DNA of 64,000 nt from Candidatus Binatia bacterium (GTDB taxonomy: Bacteria > Desulfobacterota > Binatia > HRBIN30): NCBI GenBank assembly GCA_023150935.1, contig JAKLJW010000020.1:28677-92676 (forward strand), in the 5' to 3' direction. Below, piece after piece: positions 26,985 through 37,145 of the stretch (within the stretch, counting starts at the first letter, position 1; each line of letters begins with the position of its first letter). The notes under the pieces are model-generated. The model ran no database searches. It saw only the letters and a list, made by a program, of their open reading frames with translations, and was not told where the DNA came from. The position numbers and the translations under genes were made by a program.

Positions 26985-28046
26985 TCAGGCGTAATGACTG
27001 CGGCGTTTCGTGGCGAGTTCGCGCTCCAGATAGAAGATATCGACCTTTTCGAAGTCGTCATTCTTGCGGAGGAATTTGTGGCCGCGGAGAATGACGGACA
27101 GCACTCCAAGGTCGGGCCGGCCGGCGAAGTCGCGTTTGTCGCTGATCTCGGTCGATGCAAAGACCGTATCCCCGGCAAAGATGGGAGCGGTGTGCCGGCC
27201 CGTCCTATAACCGATGTCGGCGATCGTATTGTCGGCGATATCGGGACACGACAGGCCGAGGCAGAGTTGGAAGGGAATGCCGCCGTAGACAATCAGCTTG
27301 CCGCCGAGGAACTTCTCCGGATTGCGGTCGATCATGTACTGGTTGCAGTGCACCTGGGAGGTATTGTCGAGCATCGCCGTCATGGCGATATGCTCGCTGG
27401 TCATCACGCGCCCGCGCGAATGCTCGATCGTGTCGCCAACATTGAAGTCCTCGAAGTAGGTGTCGGGGCTGGTGAGGTGTGCGAGTTCACCGTAGTTGCG
27501 CCCGGGGTCGTACGGCGGCAGCTCGAGATCGCACTGTACGGGGGGGACGGCGGCGATGGTGGCTTCCTTCACTTCGATGCGCGGATCCGATTTCCAGACC
27601 TGTACCTTGCGTTCGTAGGTCAGGACGACCTCGCGGTTCTGGTTGCGGCCGGTGGTCTGCACGTGCACGACTCCGAGAACGGGTTCGCGGCTGGACGGCC
27701 GAACTCCGAGAACGACTGACGACACCTCGACGGTGTCGCCCACGAACAAAGGTGCGCCGAAGCGCATGTCGATGTATTCGAGGTTGGCGCGGGCATTCTC
27801 GGAGATATCTTCGACGCTTTGGCTGAAGACAACGGCCATGGTCAGTCCGGGCGGACAGATCAGATCGCGATACCCGTAGCGTTCGGCGTAGTGCCGGTTC
27901 TTGCTCAGCGGGTTGGTGGTCATCGTGAATTCGGTAAAGGCGTTGAACAGGCCTTCGGTGACCGTCTTGCCGACTTTGTGGCGAAACGTGTGGCCGACGC
28001 GGAAGTCTTCGAGGAAATTGCCCTTTTTCTTATGGATTACGGCCAT
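26985..28046 (-). CDS. MaoC-type double-hotdog acyl-CoA dehydratase
   Basis: 353 residues with two hotdog domains, about 10-165 (FLEDFRVGHTFRHKVGKTVTEG) and 190-345 (YFEDFNVGDTIEHSRGRVMTSEH). The layout matches two-domain MaoC enoyl-CoA hydratases such as mesaconyl-CoA/methylmalyl-CoA-type dehydratases. The substrate is not clear from sequence, and no neighbouring CoA-pathway gene helps. ATG 28046 has GGAG seven bases upstream; in-frame sequence before it is not conserved. Confidence 0.88.
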   Translation of the reverse strand: MAVIHKKKGNFLEDFRVGHTFRHKVGKTVTEGLFNAFTEFTMTTNPLSKNRHYAERYGYRDLICPPGLTMAVVFSQSVEDISENARANLEYIDMRFGAPLFVGDTVEVSSVVLGVRPSSREPVLGVVHVQTTGRNQNREVVLTYERKVQVWKSDPRIEVKEATIAAVPPVQCDLELPPYDPGRNYGELAHLTSPDTYFEDFNVGDTIEHSRGRVMTSEHIAMTAMLDNTSQVHCNQYMIDRNPEKFLGGKLIVYGGIPFQLCLGLSCPDIADNTIADIGYRTGRHTAPIFAGDTVFASTEISDKRDFAGRPDLGVLSVILRGHKFLRKNDDFEKVDIFYLERELATKRRSHYA

Positions 28047-28180
28047 TATGAGTCTCCGGGAGGGGGATTGAGGCTGAACCGGGGAATGATGCCTAGCGCC
28101 CATCAGGCTGTCAACGCGGGCCCGCCGAAGGTCGGGGTTGCCGCCTTACGCCGGGGTGATGGCTGTGGTAGTAGAACGGC

Positions 28181-28582
28181 ATGGTGCCTGTGCGGACGTT
28201 GTTCTGTTTGGCTGCGTGCGCGGTGCCGCTCCTGGCATCCGACGTGTCGGCCGGTCAGGTGCCTTGCGCCGAGGTGATCGGCGAGGTCAACAGGTCGATC
28301 CGTATCAACGGCGGTGGTTCGCCCGAAATCCCCAGGGTGGCCAGAGATCTCGGGTCCTCGCCTGCCTGGGTGGAGCATTGCATGCGGGTCTACGGTCGCC
28401 GTTCCCGGCGACCGGGCCTCGAGAGTACGGAAGGCCGTGAGTCTCGTCTGGAGCGGTTCGAATCCGAGGAGCCGGAGGAGGTCGCCCCGGAGGACTTCGA
28501 AGAGCCGGGCGAGGACTCCGAACCCAAGCGCCGGGAGAAGCCGGCGATCATACCACCGACGCCGAAGGTGCGGGAGTTTTAG
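28181..28582 (+). CDS. Small secreted protein of unknown function
   Basis: A 133-residue protein with an N-terminal signal peptide (residues 1-24, cut near VSAGQ), a short globular part with two Cys (PCAEVIG, EHCMRVYG), and a very charged, Glu/Pro/Arg-rich tail (90-130) that is likely disordered. I recognise no family. It diverges from the MaoC gene, with 134 bases between starts. Confidence 0.68.
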   Translation: MVPVRTLFCLAACAVPLLASDVSAGQVPCAEVIGEVNRSIRINGGGSPEIPRVARDLGSSPAWVEHCMRVYGRRSRRPGLESTEGRESRLERFESEEPEEVAPEDFEEPGEDSEPKRREKPAIIPPTPKVREF

Positions 28583-28851
28583 ATGTGATACCGATCGGTT
28601 AGGGGCATTGGGTCGACCTGATGCGGACCTCGATGAGGCGCCGCTGCACGAGCACCGGCGGTCTCCGTAGGGACTTCTCAGCCAGGAATCGGTGCCGTTA
28701 GGCACATAGTGAAAATCCTCGTTGCGCGCTGGCGAGGCGTCGTGGTAATGACTCTCGCTGCGGCGGCCGAGGCGGGTGGCTTCAGGAGCATTGTCAGGGC
28801 GGATGGGCTGCGGGGTGTGCCGCTACGGACTCGCGTGAGGGTGGGTACGAG

Positions 28852-29184
28852 ATGAGGTTCCCGTTGATCGATATGACCGAAGGGTTTGCGCGCGCGGCGC
28901 TGCGTCCGGAGGAACGGTTGCTGCTCGCGGTGGTCGACTCGGCGTACTGGGACTTGCGCAGTCCCGACCCGATTCGTCGCAAGACGGCTTCGCAGTACTT
29001 TCTTGCCGAAGATCATCATCACACCTTCAGCTTTGTTTCGATTTGTCAGCACTTCAGTTGGTCGCCGACCTCGATCCGCACGCAGCTTGGTACCTGGCTG
29101 AGCGCCGTACCGGCTTTGTCAGGAGAGGACATCGGCCGGCGGTCGGCCGAGGTCCGTCACGTAGCGGGTTCGGCGGGTCGCTGA
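28852..29184 (+). CDS. Small helical protein of unknown function
   Basis: A 110-residue protein. Residues 15-80 are helix-rich with a conserved-looking run (FSFVSICQHFSWSPTSIRTQL) that could be a helix-turn-helix. No signal or membrane segment. ATG 28852 is only weakly supported and the last 25 residues are low-complexity. It lies alone between two genes of unknown function; the 270 bases before it hold nothing I recognise. Confidence 0.55.
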   Translation: MRFPLIDMTEGFARAALRPEERLLLAVVDSAYWDLRSPDPIRRKTASQYFLAEDHHHTFSFVSICQHFSWSPTSIRTQLGTWLSAVPALSGEDIGRRSAEVRHVAGSAGR

Positions 29185-29296
29185 GACGCCACGCCACCCG
29201 CGACCCGCGGCTCACTGGATTGGCGGCGCGCGCCTTGTAGCGGCGTCGTACCCTGTCTCGATCTAATCGAGCGGAGATATGCCCCGGTTGCGGCCC

Positions 29297-29833
29297 TCAG
29301 ATGGGGAATGGCCGCGCCAGCAGCACCTGCCCATTGCGGGCGACGACGTAGAGCACGACGGTTTCAAACGGTGGCCGGCCGGTGGCGTGGCTCACAGTGC
29401 CAGCCACGCGAGTCCAGCCTGCGCCGACCGATATGGGTTCGCCTCTCGGGGTAGCGCCGCCGCGGAAGTGGCCGCCGCCGGTAACGTTGCTGCCCGCCGC
29501 CTCCGGTGGCCAGACTGCCCAGAGCTTGGGGGTGGCGCGGTCGTTGCGAGCGACGAGGTACACGTGGCAGTCGAGGATGCCGGGGCGGGTGAGGCGGAGG
29601 CGTAAAGCCATGTTGAGGCGCTCCCCCTCGGTGGTGCGCACCAAACGCGTGGAGAAGGCGTCGACGTCGATGAGCGCTTCGGGGCCGGGTTCGTCGGCGA
29701 CGGGTCCCGGAGCGGTCTTGCGACTGCCGACCTCGAAGGTGAGGTAGCCGAGTCCGGCGACCACGGCGACCAGGGCCGTGTACGCCAGCGAGTTCAGAAC
29801 GCGCTGGGTATTTGGCGACAGAGCCGCAAACAT
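29297..29833 (-). CDS. Single-pass membrane protein of unknown function
   Basis: 178 residues: a short cytoplasmic start, one membrane helix (about 15-36: LAYTALVAVVAGLGYLTFEV), then a beta-rich outer domain with LVRTTEGERLNMALRLRLT and a C-terminal VLYVVARNGQVLLARPFPI. I recognise no family. It diverges from the stomatin gene with 97 bases between starts. Confidence 0.68.
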   Translation of the reverse strand: MFAALSPNTQRVLNSLAYTALVAVVAGLGYLTFEVGSRKTAPGPVADEPGPEALIDVDAFSTRLVRTTEGERLNMALRLRLTRPGILDCHVYLVARNDRATPKLWAVWPPEAAGSNVTGGGHFRGGATPRGEPISVGAGWTRVAGTVSHATGRPPFETVVLYVVARNGQVLLARPFPI

Positions 29834-29930
29834 GCAACAGAGCGTACGCGCGCGAGAAGGGGCCTGCAATGGTGTTTCGCGCGCTCCGCAATTGCCGGGG
29901 CCACTTCCGATCTGATAGGTTGCCGGCGCG

Positions 29931-30692
29931 ATGTTCGGTGGCGCTGCGACCGTGGTCCTTGTGCTGGTCGTTCTGGTGGCCAGTGGACTGAAGATCCTCC
30001 GTGAATACGAGCGTGGTGTCGTGTTTCGCCTGGGGCGGCTCGTGCCGTCGCGGGGTCCCGGTATCGTGTACGTTATCCCGCTGGTGGAACAGATGTTCCG
30101 CGTCGACGTCAGAACGGTCACGTTCGATGTGCCGTCGCAGGACGTGATCACGCGCGACAACGTGTCCGTCAAGGTGAACGCGGTTCTTTACTTCCGGGTT
30201 CTGGATGCCAGCCGTGCCGTGATCGAGGTGCAGAACTATCTTTACGCCACATCGCAAATCGCGCAGACCACGCTGCGCAGCGTGTGCGGTCAGGCGATGC
30301 TGGACGAGCTTCTCTCCGAGCGAGAACACTTCAACACACGTTTGCAGGAGATAATCGATACGCACACCGAGCCGTGGGGCGTGAAGGTAGTGCTCGTAGA
30401 GGTGAAGCACATCGATTTGCCGGCCGAGATGCAGCGCTCGATTGCCCGCCAGGCGGAAGCCGAGCGGCTGCGCCGCGCCAAGGTCATAAACGCGGAGGGC
30501 GAGTATCAGGCCGCGGTGCGGTTGGCGGAGGCGGCGGAGATCATGCAGCGCGAGCCGATGGCGATTCAATTGCGTATGCTGCAGGCGCTGGCGCAGATCG
30601 GCATCGAGAACAATCGCACCGTCATCGTGCCCGTGCCTCTGGACGTGGTACGCGGGGTTATGTCGGCGCTGGCGCAACGGGCGGGGGCGTGA
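29931..30692 (+). CDS. Stomatin/slipin-type SPFH (Band 7) protein
   Basis: 253 residues with one N-terminal membrane hairpin or helix (4-20) and a complete SPFH domain (25-190: [42 protein letters not shown]), followed by a helical, Ala/Glu-rich oligomerisation region. Slipins form membrane rings linked to lipid microdomains. They usually sit beside an NfeD protease-like gene; none is present here, so this is a solitary slipin. ATG 29931 begins the hydrophobic segment directly. Confidence 0.93.
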   Translation: MFGGAATVVLVLVVLVASGLKILREYERGVVFRLGRLVPSRGPGIVYVIPLVEQMFRVDVRTVTFDVPSQDVITRDNVSVKVNAVLYFRVLDASRAVIEVQNYLYATSQIAQTTLRSVCGQAMLDELLSEREHFNTRLQEIIDTHTEPWGVKVVLVEVKHIDLPAEMQRSIARQAEAERLRRAKVINAEGEYQAAVRLAEAAEIMQREPMAIQLRMLQALAQIGIENNRTVIVPVPLDVVRGVMSALAQRAGA

Positions 30693-30884
30693 AGTGCGAG
30701 GGCGGTCGTTGAGAGGTAGATAAAAATTGGCGCCTGTCCCGGAGTCGTCTCAGACGTCCGGCGGTGTCGATTCGGGGGGTGGCAGTCGATTGGTATCCGT
30801 TGGTCGGCGTGCGCCTCGCCGATCTCGACATTGCACCGGCGCCCGCCTTGCGGCCCCGACGTCGACTCGATAACTCTTGACGCG

Positions 30885-32210
30885 ATGCCGCTCCCCCTGG
30901 AAGTGTACGCTGAGCGCCGCCGCGTTGTTCTGGATCGCATTGGAGCCCGGGGGGCCGCGGTCTTTCCGGCGGCGCCCGTGGCGATGCGAGCGGCGGACGT
31001 GGAGCACCGCTATCGTCCCGATGCCGACCTGCTGTATCTCACCGGGTTCCCCGAGCCCGAGGCCGTCTGCCTTCTTCTGCCCGGGCATCCGACCGACGAG
31101 TTCGTGCTCTTTGTGCGGCCGCGCAATCCCGAGCGCGAGACCTGGACCGGTCCGCGCACCGGCGTCGAGGGGGCCGTCGAGCAGTACGGAGCGCAGTCGG
31201 CCCATCCGATCGACACGCTCGATCAAAAGATCGTCGAGTACGTCGGGGAGCGGGATGCTCTTTACTGCGCGGTCGGTCGCGATCGGGCCTTTGCGGAGCG
31301 CGTTCTCGGGTGGCTGCGGCATTGGCAGCAGTGCAGGCCGCGCACGGGAAAGGGCCCAACTGCCCTGCTCGACCCCGCTCCTATTGTCCACGAGCAGCGT
31401 CTGATCAAGCGCGACGAAGAGATCGATCGCATGCGGCGGGCGGCGGGGATTTCGGCGGAAGCCCATCTCCTGGCGATGCGGAGCGCCCGCCACGGCGAGC
31501 CGGAATACGCCGTCGAGGCCCTCATCGATCATACGTTCCGTCGTCTGGGTGGAAACGGGCCGGCGTACCCATCGATTGTGGCCTCCGGGATCAACGCGAC
31601 GGTTCTGCACTATACGGCCAACGAGCGAACGATGCGTGATGGCGATCTGTTACTTGTCGACGCGGGAGCCGAGTTCGACGGCTACTGTGCCGACATCACC
31701 CGGACATATCCGGTTGGGCGGGACTTCACCCCGGCGCAGCGCGCGATTTACGAGGTCGTGCTGCGCGCGCAAGCCGAGGCGATCTCGGTAGTGCGCGCCG
31801 AGGCGCGCATCGACGACGTTCATCGGCGTGCCGTGGAGGTCATTGTCGATGGGCTCCTCGACCTGCGCGTTCTGCTCGGAGAGCGCGCGGAGATTCTCGA
31901 AAAAGATTTGTACAAGCCGTTCTATATGCACCGCACCAGTCACTGGCTCGGGCTCGATGTGCACGACGCCGGTGCGTACAAGGAAGACGACGGGGGCGGA
32001 CGGCGTTTGGTGCCGGGCATGGTCCTGACTGTTGAGCCCGGCATCTACATCGGACCCGGCTGCGTTGACGTCGATCCGCGATTCGCGGGTATTGGAGTGC
32101 GGATCGAGGACGATGTCCTGGTGACCGCCACCGGGTGCGATGTGCTCACGGCCGCGGTGCCGAAGGACCCTGCCGACCTCGCCGCTGTGCGCCGTTCGGT
32201 GGGGCCGTGA
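30885..32210 (+). CDS. pepP: Xaa-Pro aminopeptidase (PepP type)
   Basis: A 441-residue M24 metallopeptidase that removes the first residue in front of proline. Domain order is N-terminal creatinase-like domain, then the pita-bread domain with the di-metal ligands: the two Asp of DAGAEFDGYCADITRTYP, His in MHRTSHWLGLDVHD, Glu in LTVEPGIY and Glu in GVRIEDDVLV. All are present, so the enzyme should be active. ATG 30885 aligns with the usual N terminus. The next gene begins about 90 bases downstream on the same strand. Confidence 0.94.
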   Translation: MPLPLEVYAERRRVVLDRIGARGAAVFPAAPVAMRAADVEHRYRPDADLLYLTGFPEPEAVCLLLPGHPTDEFVLFVRPRNPERETWTGPRTGVEGAVEQYGAQSAHPIDTLDQKIVEYVGERDALYCAVGRDRAFAERVLGWLRHWQQCRPRTGKGPTALLDPAPIVHEQRLIKRDEEIDRMRRAAGISAEAHLLAMRSARHGEPEYAVEALIDHTFRRLGGNGPAYPSIVASGINATVLHYTANERTMRDGDLLLVDAGAEFDGYCADITRTYPVGRDFTPAQRAIYEVVLRAQAEAISVVRAEARIDDVHRRAVEVIVDGLLDLRVLLGERAEILEKDLYKPFYMHRTSHWLGLDVHDAGAYKEDDGGGRRLVPGMVLTVEPGIYIGPGCVDVDPRFAGIGVRIEDDVLVTATGCDVLTAAVPKDPADLAAVRRSVGP

Positions 32211-32298
32211 TGGCGCGCTTCGTGTCAAGCTTCAGTCCCCGTTGACTCGCTGGTGTGAATCGCGTATCCGGCGCGCTCCATCCTGTGCAGCCCGTCAA

Positions 32299-33039
32299 AT
32301 GGCGATCGTACGTCCGCAAACCGAGACCCTGGAGATCGTTCGAGACGGGGAACGCCTGCGCGCATTTGCCGCCTGGTTGAGACGCGATGACCGGCGGCCG
32401 GCAGTAGTTCTTATCCACGACGTACGCGGCCTCGGGGATCACTACCGCGAGGTCGCCTGTCGTTTTGCGGCGGCCGGCTTTTTCTGCCTGGCCCTGGACC
32501 TTTACAGCCGTGAGGGTACGCCTGAGCTGCCCGACATGGAGGCAATCTCCCGGCACATGGCCGCCCTCGACGATCGACGTGTCCTCGGAGACATCGAGTG
32601 TGCCGTGCGGTACCTGGCGATTCGTCCCGAAGTGCGATCGCGATCGATCGGCATCGCCGGATTCTGTATGGGCGGCCAGTATGCCCTGATGGCTGCCTGC
32701 GCGGTGCCGGGCCTCGCGGCTTGTGTGAGCTTCTACGGTATGTTGCGCTATGCACAGACGCCACCCCACAAACCGGAGAGTCCACTGGAAATGGCGGCCC
32801 GGCTGCAGTGCCCCTACCTTGGGCTGTTCGGTGCGGAGGACGCGCTGATTCCGCGGGCCGACGTCAAGGCCCTCGAAGGTACGCTGCGGAAGGCGGGGAA
32901 GCAGTTCAAGATCAAGTCGTATGCCGGCGCCGGGCATGCCTTCTTCAACGACACCCGCCCTGACGCGTATCATCCCGCAGCTGCGAAAGACGCGTGGCAA
33001 CGCGCGTTAGACTTCTTCCGGCTGCACCTCGGTTCTTAG
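32299..33039 (+). CDS. Dienelactone-hydrolase-family protein
   Basis: A 246-residue alpha/beta hydrolase with a Cys nucleophile: Cys123 in GFCMGG, Asp181 (FGAEDALIP) and His213 (GAGHAFFND), and the family motif HDVRGLGDHYR at 40-50. True dienelactone hydrolases open cis-dienelactone in chlorocatechol breakdown; most chromosomal members like this one have other, unknown substrates, and no aromatic-degradation genes are near. Probably cytoplasmic; no signal peptide. Confidence 0.92.
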   Translation: MAIVRPQTETLEIVRDGERLRAFAAWLRRDDRRPAVVLIHDVRGLGDHYREVACRFAAAGFFCLALDLYSREGTPELPDMEAISRHMAALDDRRVLGDIECAVRYLAIRPEVRSRSIGIAGFCMGGQYALMAACAVPGLAACVSFYGMLRYAQTPPHKPESPLEMAARLQCPYLGLFGAEDALIPRADVKALEGTLRKAGKQFKIKSYAGAGHAFFNDTRPDAYHPAAAKDAWQRALDFFRLHLGS

Positions 33040-33142
33040 TGAACTCGGGCCGCCGGGCTCGTCCGCGTCGCGGTCTTCCTGCAATTGGCCGCGCCGACGG
33101 TGTCGTTGCGGCGTTAGAGAAGTTCCACTAGCGTACCTCTCG

Positions 33143-33796
33143 ATGTCGTTCACCGTGCGCGATCTGGGGCGTTGTTCCTACGCCGACGCGCTGGCGTTAC
33201 AGTGCCAACTGCTGGAGTGCAAACTCGGCGGCGACGATACCGATTATCTGCTCGTCGTCGAGCACGAATCGGTCTATACCCTGGGTCGGGGTGCAGACGT
33301 CGCCGACCTTTGCGGCGCCGACGCCAGGCTCGGGGTTCCGGTATTTCGTGTCGGTCGTGGCGGCGGTGTGACCTATCACGGCCCGGGGCAGGTCGTTGCC
33401 TATCCGATCGTGGCTTTACGGGGGCGCATCCGCGATGTGGGTCGTTACGTACGTACCCTCGAGGGCGCACTGATGGCGACCTGCGCTGCCTTCGGTATCG
33501 GGGCGGAGCGTCGGCGCGGGGCGCCGGGGGCCTGGGTGGGCGATGAGAAGATCGCGGCCGTCGGCGTCGGCGTCCGGCGCTGGGTTGCCTGGCATGGGGT
33601 GGCCCTCAACGTCGCCACCGATCTGTCTTTCTTCGATGCCATCGTGCCCTGTCGCATGCCGTCCGTGCGCATGACTTCGATGCAACGGCTACTCGGCACG
33701 GCGCCGCCGCTGAGTGCCGTGCAGGCCACACTCGTACAGTACCTCCGGGCCGCCCTGGAGGAGGCGCCACGGATGGGGATGGAGAGCAGGCCGTGA
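33143..33796 (+). CDS. lipB: Octanoyl-[ACP]:protein octanoyltransferase
   Basis: LipB moves octanoate from ACP to the lipoyl domains of 2-oxoacid dehydrogenases and GcvH. In 217 residues the acyl-thioester Cys170 (AIVPCRMPS) and Lys136 (WVGDEKIAAVGV) are in place, as is the RGGGVTYHGPGQ loop (72-83). The stop overlaps the start of lipA by 4 bases (GTGA), so the two lipoate steps are translationally coupled. Confidence 0.96.
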   Translation: MSFTVRDLGRCSYADALALQCQLLECKLGGDDTDYLLVVEHESVYTLGRGADVADLCGADARLGVPVFRVGRGGGVTYHGPGQVVAYPIVALRGRIRDVGRYVRTLEGALMATCAAFGIGAERRRGAPGAWVGDEKIAAVGVGVRRWVAWHGVALNVATDLSFFDAIVPCRMPSVRMTSMQRLLGTAPPLSAVQATLVQYLRAALEEAPRMGMESRP

Positions 33797-34647
33797 GTGT
33801 CGCCCGACGCCACCCGGAGTGGATCAAGGTCAAGGCACCTGGTGGCCCGGCCTTCTTTGCAACCAAGCGCATCGTCAAGGAGCTGCGCCTGCACACCGTT
33901 TGCGAGGAGGCGCACTGTCCGAACGTCGGCGAGTGCTGGGGGCACCGAACGGCGACTTTCATGCTGCTCGGCGAAGTCTGCACCCGTAATTGCGCGTTTT
34001 GCGCGGTGGTCCATGGGCGCCCAGATCCGGTCGACCCCCTGGAGCCGGCCCGGGTCGCCGAGGGAGTGGTGCAGCTCGGTCTGCGACACGTGGTGGTGAC
34101 GTCGGTGGATCGGGACGACCTGCCCGATGGCGGTGCCGGGCAGTTCGTGCGCACGGCCCAGGCGATCCGGGCGCGGGTGCCCGAGTGTCGCATCGAAGTG
34201 CTGGTGCCCGACTTCCGCCCCGACATCGCTGGGGTCGACTTGGTGGTCGATGCCCCCATTGACATCCTCAATCACAACGTCGAGACAGTGCCGCGGTTGT
34301 ACAGGCGTGCGCGGCCGGGGGCGTCGTATGCGCGCTCCCTCGAGATCCTCGGTCGGGCCAAGTCGCGGCGGCCCGAGCTACTCACCAAGACGGGCCTGAT
34401 GTTGGGTCTGGGGGAGGAGCAAGCGGAGGTGCGGTCGGTGCTTCGCGACCTCGTGGGTGTCGGGTGCGACATCCTCACCCTGGGTCAGTATCTGCGCCCG
34501 TCGGCGGCACAGATGCCCGTGGCGCGTTATCTGGAGCCGTCGGAGTTCGTAGCGTGGCGCAGCGAGGGGTTGGCCTGCGGCTTTCGGCATGTCGAAGCCG
34601 GACCTCTGGTCCGTAGCTCGTACCATGCCTGGACCCACGTGCCCTGA
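33793..34647 (+). CDS. lipA: Lipoyl synthase
   Basis: A radical-SAM enzyme that inserts two sulfurs into protein-bound octanoate. Both iron-sulfur clusters are visible: the auxiliary cluster Cys37/Cys42/Cys48 (CEEAHCPNVGEC) and the SAM cluster CTRNCAFC (Cys63/67/70); the C-terminal Ser ligand region GPLVRSSYHA is present. 284 residues, compact for the family. The start is the GTG at 33793, inside the lipB stop overlap. Confidence 0.97.
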   Translation: MSVARRHPEWIKVKAPGGPAFFATKRIVKELRLHTVCEEAHCPNVGECWGHRTATFMLLGEVCTRNCAFCAVVHGRPDPVDPLEPARVAEGVVQLGLRHVVVTSVDRDDLPDGGAGQFVRTAQAIRARVPECRIEVLVPDFRPDIAGVDLVVDAPIDILNHNVETVPRLYRRARPGASYARSLEILGRAKSRRPELLTKTGLMLGLGEEQAEVRSVLRDLVGVGCDILTLGQYLRPSAAQMPVARYLEPSEFVAWRSEGLACGFRHVEAGPLVRSSYHAWTHVP

Positions 34648-34733
34648 AGTGCGGCACAAGGTGGACACTGCGGACGTTTTCTGCGATGAATTGCCGTCGT
34701 GTCAAGCTGTAAAGGCCAAAGGCGGAGACGGTG

Positions 34734-35339
34734 ATGATCAAGCTCTACTACCATGTGGACTGCCCTTACTCGCAGAAGGTGCGGATCGTGCTTGCCGAGA
34801 AGGATCTCGAGCACGAACTCGTGCACGTCGACCTCGCGAAGGGGGATCACAAGACGGCCGAGTTCCGCAAGCTGAACCCGCTCGGGAAGGTGCCTGTGCT
34901 GGTGGACGAGGACGTCGTGGTGTACGACTCGACGATTATCGACGAGTATCTCGACGAAGAGTATCCGAACCCGTCGCTTATGCCCGAGGATTCCGCCGGT
35001 CGGGCTCGCGTGCGACTGCTCGAGGACTTCTGCGACAGCTTCTTTATTCCGCAGACGGTATTCATTCTTACCGAGCTCCACCGTTCGGACGCGGAGCGCG
35101 ACCAGGAGAAGATTCGGCGGTACTCGGGTGAGATTCAACGTGTCTTGCAATGGCTGGAGCCGCAACTCGCCGGCAAGCCTTTTCTGGTCGGCGATTTCTC
35201 TATTGCGGACGCGGCGTTTGCCGGCCGGGCCGTGATCCTGTCGCAACTTGGCGTCGAGATCGATCCCCGTTTGCACAATGTCGCGGCGTGGATCGGGCGG
35301 CTTTACGAACGCCCGAGCGTACGCGCACTCGGTGTCTGA
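34734..35339 (+). CDS. Glutathione S-transferase family protein
   Basis: 201 residues: N-terminal thioredoxin-like domain (1-78) with CPYSQ at 11-15, which is CPxS glutaredoxin-like rather than the Tyr or Ser site of classic GSTs, the cis-Pro motif GKVPVLV and the Ser of DSTIIDEYL. The C-terminal helical domain has the N-capping-box region FLVGDFSIADAAF. It may bind glutathione or another thiol, or act like SspA on RNA polymerase; I cannot decide. ATG 34734, behind GGAGA, is preferred over the GTG one codon before. Confidence 0.88.
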   Translation: MIKLYYHVDCPYSQKVRIVLAEKDLEHELVHVDLAKGDHKTAEFRKLNPLGKVPVLVDEDVVVYDSTIIDEYLDEEYPNPSLMPEDSAGRARVRLLEDFCDSFFIPQTVFILTELHRSDAERDQEKIRRYSGEIQRVLQWLEPQLAGKPFLVGDFSIADAAFAGRAVILSQLGVEIDPRLHNVAAWIGRLYERPSVRALGV

Positions 35340-35439
35340 GCCGGCGATCCGAATCGGTTTCAAATCCAGAACAAGTAGTTGAATACGGAAACCGGTTCCT
35401 GACTCGTTCCGAGCCGGCTGGTTCCGTGTCGCGATTACC

Positions 35440-35459
35440 GCACCGTCTTGCGGCGGTGC
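35440..35459. terminator. Hairpin downstream of the GST-like gene
   Basis: GCACCGTC and GGCGGTGC pair over eight positions with a TTGC loop, about 100 bases past the stop. No T-tract follows, so termination is uncertain. Confidence 0.4.
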
Positions 35460-35506
35460 CGTGCCCGTCTAAACGAGCGCCCGGGTGCGATCGGCCGGTA
35501 CTGGGA

Positions 35507-35552
35507 TTGACACCTCCGCGACCCCAAAGTAGATAGCCCTTATCAGGAATAA
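35507..35552 (+). promoter_or_regulatory. Probable promoter and Fur/PerR-like operator of the rubrerythrin operon
   Basis: A perfect -35 box TTGACA (35507-35512), a 17-base spacer, and TAGATA (35530-35535) as -10. Directly downstream lies TTAT-N5-ATAA (35540-35552), an AT-rich inverted repeat unusual in this GC-rich DNA and similar in character to Fur/PerR boxes. The operon's third gene encodes a Fur-family regulator, which fits autoregulation. Confidence 0.5.
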
Positions 35553-35573
35553 TTCGCAGTTAGGGAGGGTGTT

Positions 35574-35999
<426 letters not shown>

Positions 36000-36108
36000 T
36001 CGGACGGTGACGTGCTGGGTGGGGCGGTGCGGGACGGGCGGTGGCTGCGGTTCGGGCGGACGCCAGTGAGCGCGGGGAGGGGCCGGCTGCGGACGAGCGT
36101 ACGAAACC

Positions 36109-36693
36109 ATGCATAAGGTCAGTCTCGACGAGGTCATGGGGCTCGAACGGTACGAGCTGGTGCGTCCGGCTTTCATCGGGCGCATTATCGCCCTGAAGAA
36201 ACAGCGTCGGGTGCCCGTGGGTGACCGCATCACTTTTGTGTTCGAGAATCACGATACCGCCCTGTTCCAGATCCAGGAGATGATGCGGACCGAGCGCATC
36301 GTCGACATCGACAAGGTGCGACAGGAAGTGGAGACCTACAACGAGCTCGTCCCCGACGCCGGGCAGCTCAGCGCGACCATGCTGATCGAGATCACCGAGA
36401 AGGGAAGTATCCGCGAGGCACTGGTCAGCCTTCTCGGTATCGACCGCTGTGTGCGTCTGGAGATCGGCGCGGACCTGGTGGTGGCGGCCGAGTTCGAGGG
36501 CGGCCGCAGCAAGGAAGACAATCTTAGCGCGGTGCAGTACTTGCGGTTCAACCTCGGCGCGGCGGCGCGGTTGGCGTTTCTCGATGTTTGCGTGCCGGTA
36601 CGGTTGGCGATCGACCATCCGCGTTACCGCCACGCAACGTCTATCGAGGGTGCCGTGCGGGCGCAGCTTGTTCGGGATCTGGAGGCCTCGTGA
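36109..36693 (+). CDS. DUF3501 family protein
   Basis: A 194-residue soluble protein matching DUF3501: N-terminal [20 protein letters not shown], middle [19 protein letters not shown] and C-terminal VQYLRFNL. Function unknown; the family tends to lie beside rubrerythrin and iron-sulfur oxidoreductase genes. Its stop overlaps the next start by 4 bases (GTGA), so it is co-translated with the Fur-family regulator. Confidence 0.9.
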   Translation: MHKVSLDEVMGLERYELVRPAFIGRIIALKKQRRVPVGDRITFVFENHDTALFQIQEMMRTERIVDIDKVRQEVETYNELVPDAGQLSATMLIEITEKGSIREALVSLLGIDRCVRLEIGADLVVAAEFEGGRSKEDNLSAVQYLRFNLGAAARLAFLDVCVPVRLAIDHPRYRHATSIEGAVRAQLVRDLEAS

Positions 36694-37091
36694 AATCGCG
36701 CCGTACGCCGCAGCTCGATGCCGTGTTCGAGATCGTCCGTGCCGCTAGCGATCATCCGACGGCAGATACGGTGTACGCTCGAGTGCGGAGGGTGATGCCT
36801 GCGGTCAGCCTGGGCACCGTGTATCGCAACCTGCAGAAGCTAGCGGCTGAGAGGCGGGTGCGCGCGTTGCACATGCGGGATAGGGTGACTCGGTACGATG
36901 GCATGGTCGCCGATCACGACCACTTCTGCTGCGAGCGCTGTGGAGTGGTGCACGACATCGACCCTGCCCGGTCCGGCCGTCGGCGTGCTCCCGGGCCGCT
37001 TGGCCCCGGCTATGTGGTGCATACCGAGGTGGTTACGGTGTACGGTCTCTGTCCCGGCTGCGGGGCGCGCGTGGCGGCGGTCACAGTATGA
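36690..37091 (+). CDS. Fur-family transcriptional regulator (PerR-like)
   Basis: 133 residues: winged helix (1-75, recognition helix AVSLGTVYRNLQKLAAE), then the metal-sensing dimer domain with HDHFCCERCGVVHDID and a second CPGCGA pair, giving the structural CxxC...CxxC zinc site. Genetic linkage to rubrerythrin suggests a PerR-type peroxide sensor rather than an iron sensor, but sequence alone cannot settle it. The GTG at 36690 has GGAGG four bases upstream and overlaps the preceding stop. Confidence 0.92.
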   Translation: MKSRRTPQLDAVFEIVRAASDHPTADTVYARVRRVMPAVSLGTVYRNLQKLAAERRVRALHMRDRVTRYDGMVADHDHFCCERCGVVHDIDPARSGRRRAPGPLGPGYVVHTEVVTVYGLCPGCGARVAAVTV

Positions 37092-37145
37092 AGGCCGCTT
37101 CGGTTGCACGAGCGGATGCCGCGTGTCATCCCTTAGGTGACCCGC

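Noticed and set aside
26640..27719. Long plus-strand frame over the MaoC gene end and the empty region before it
   Set aside because: It is mostly antisense to a confidently assigned MaoC gene and shows no family features.
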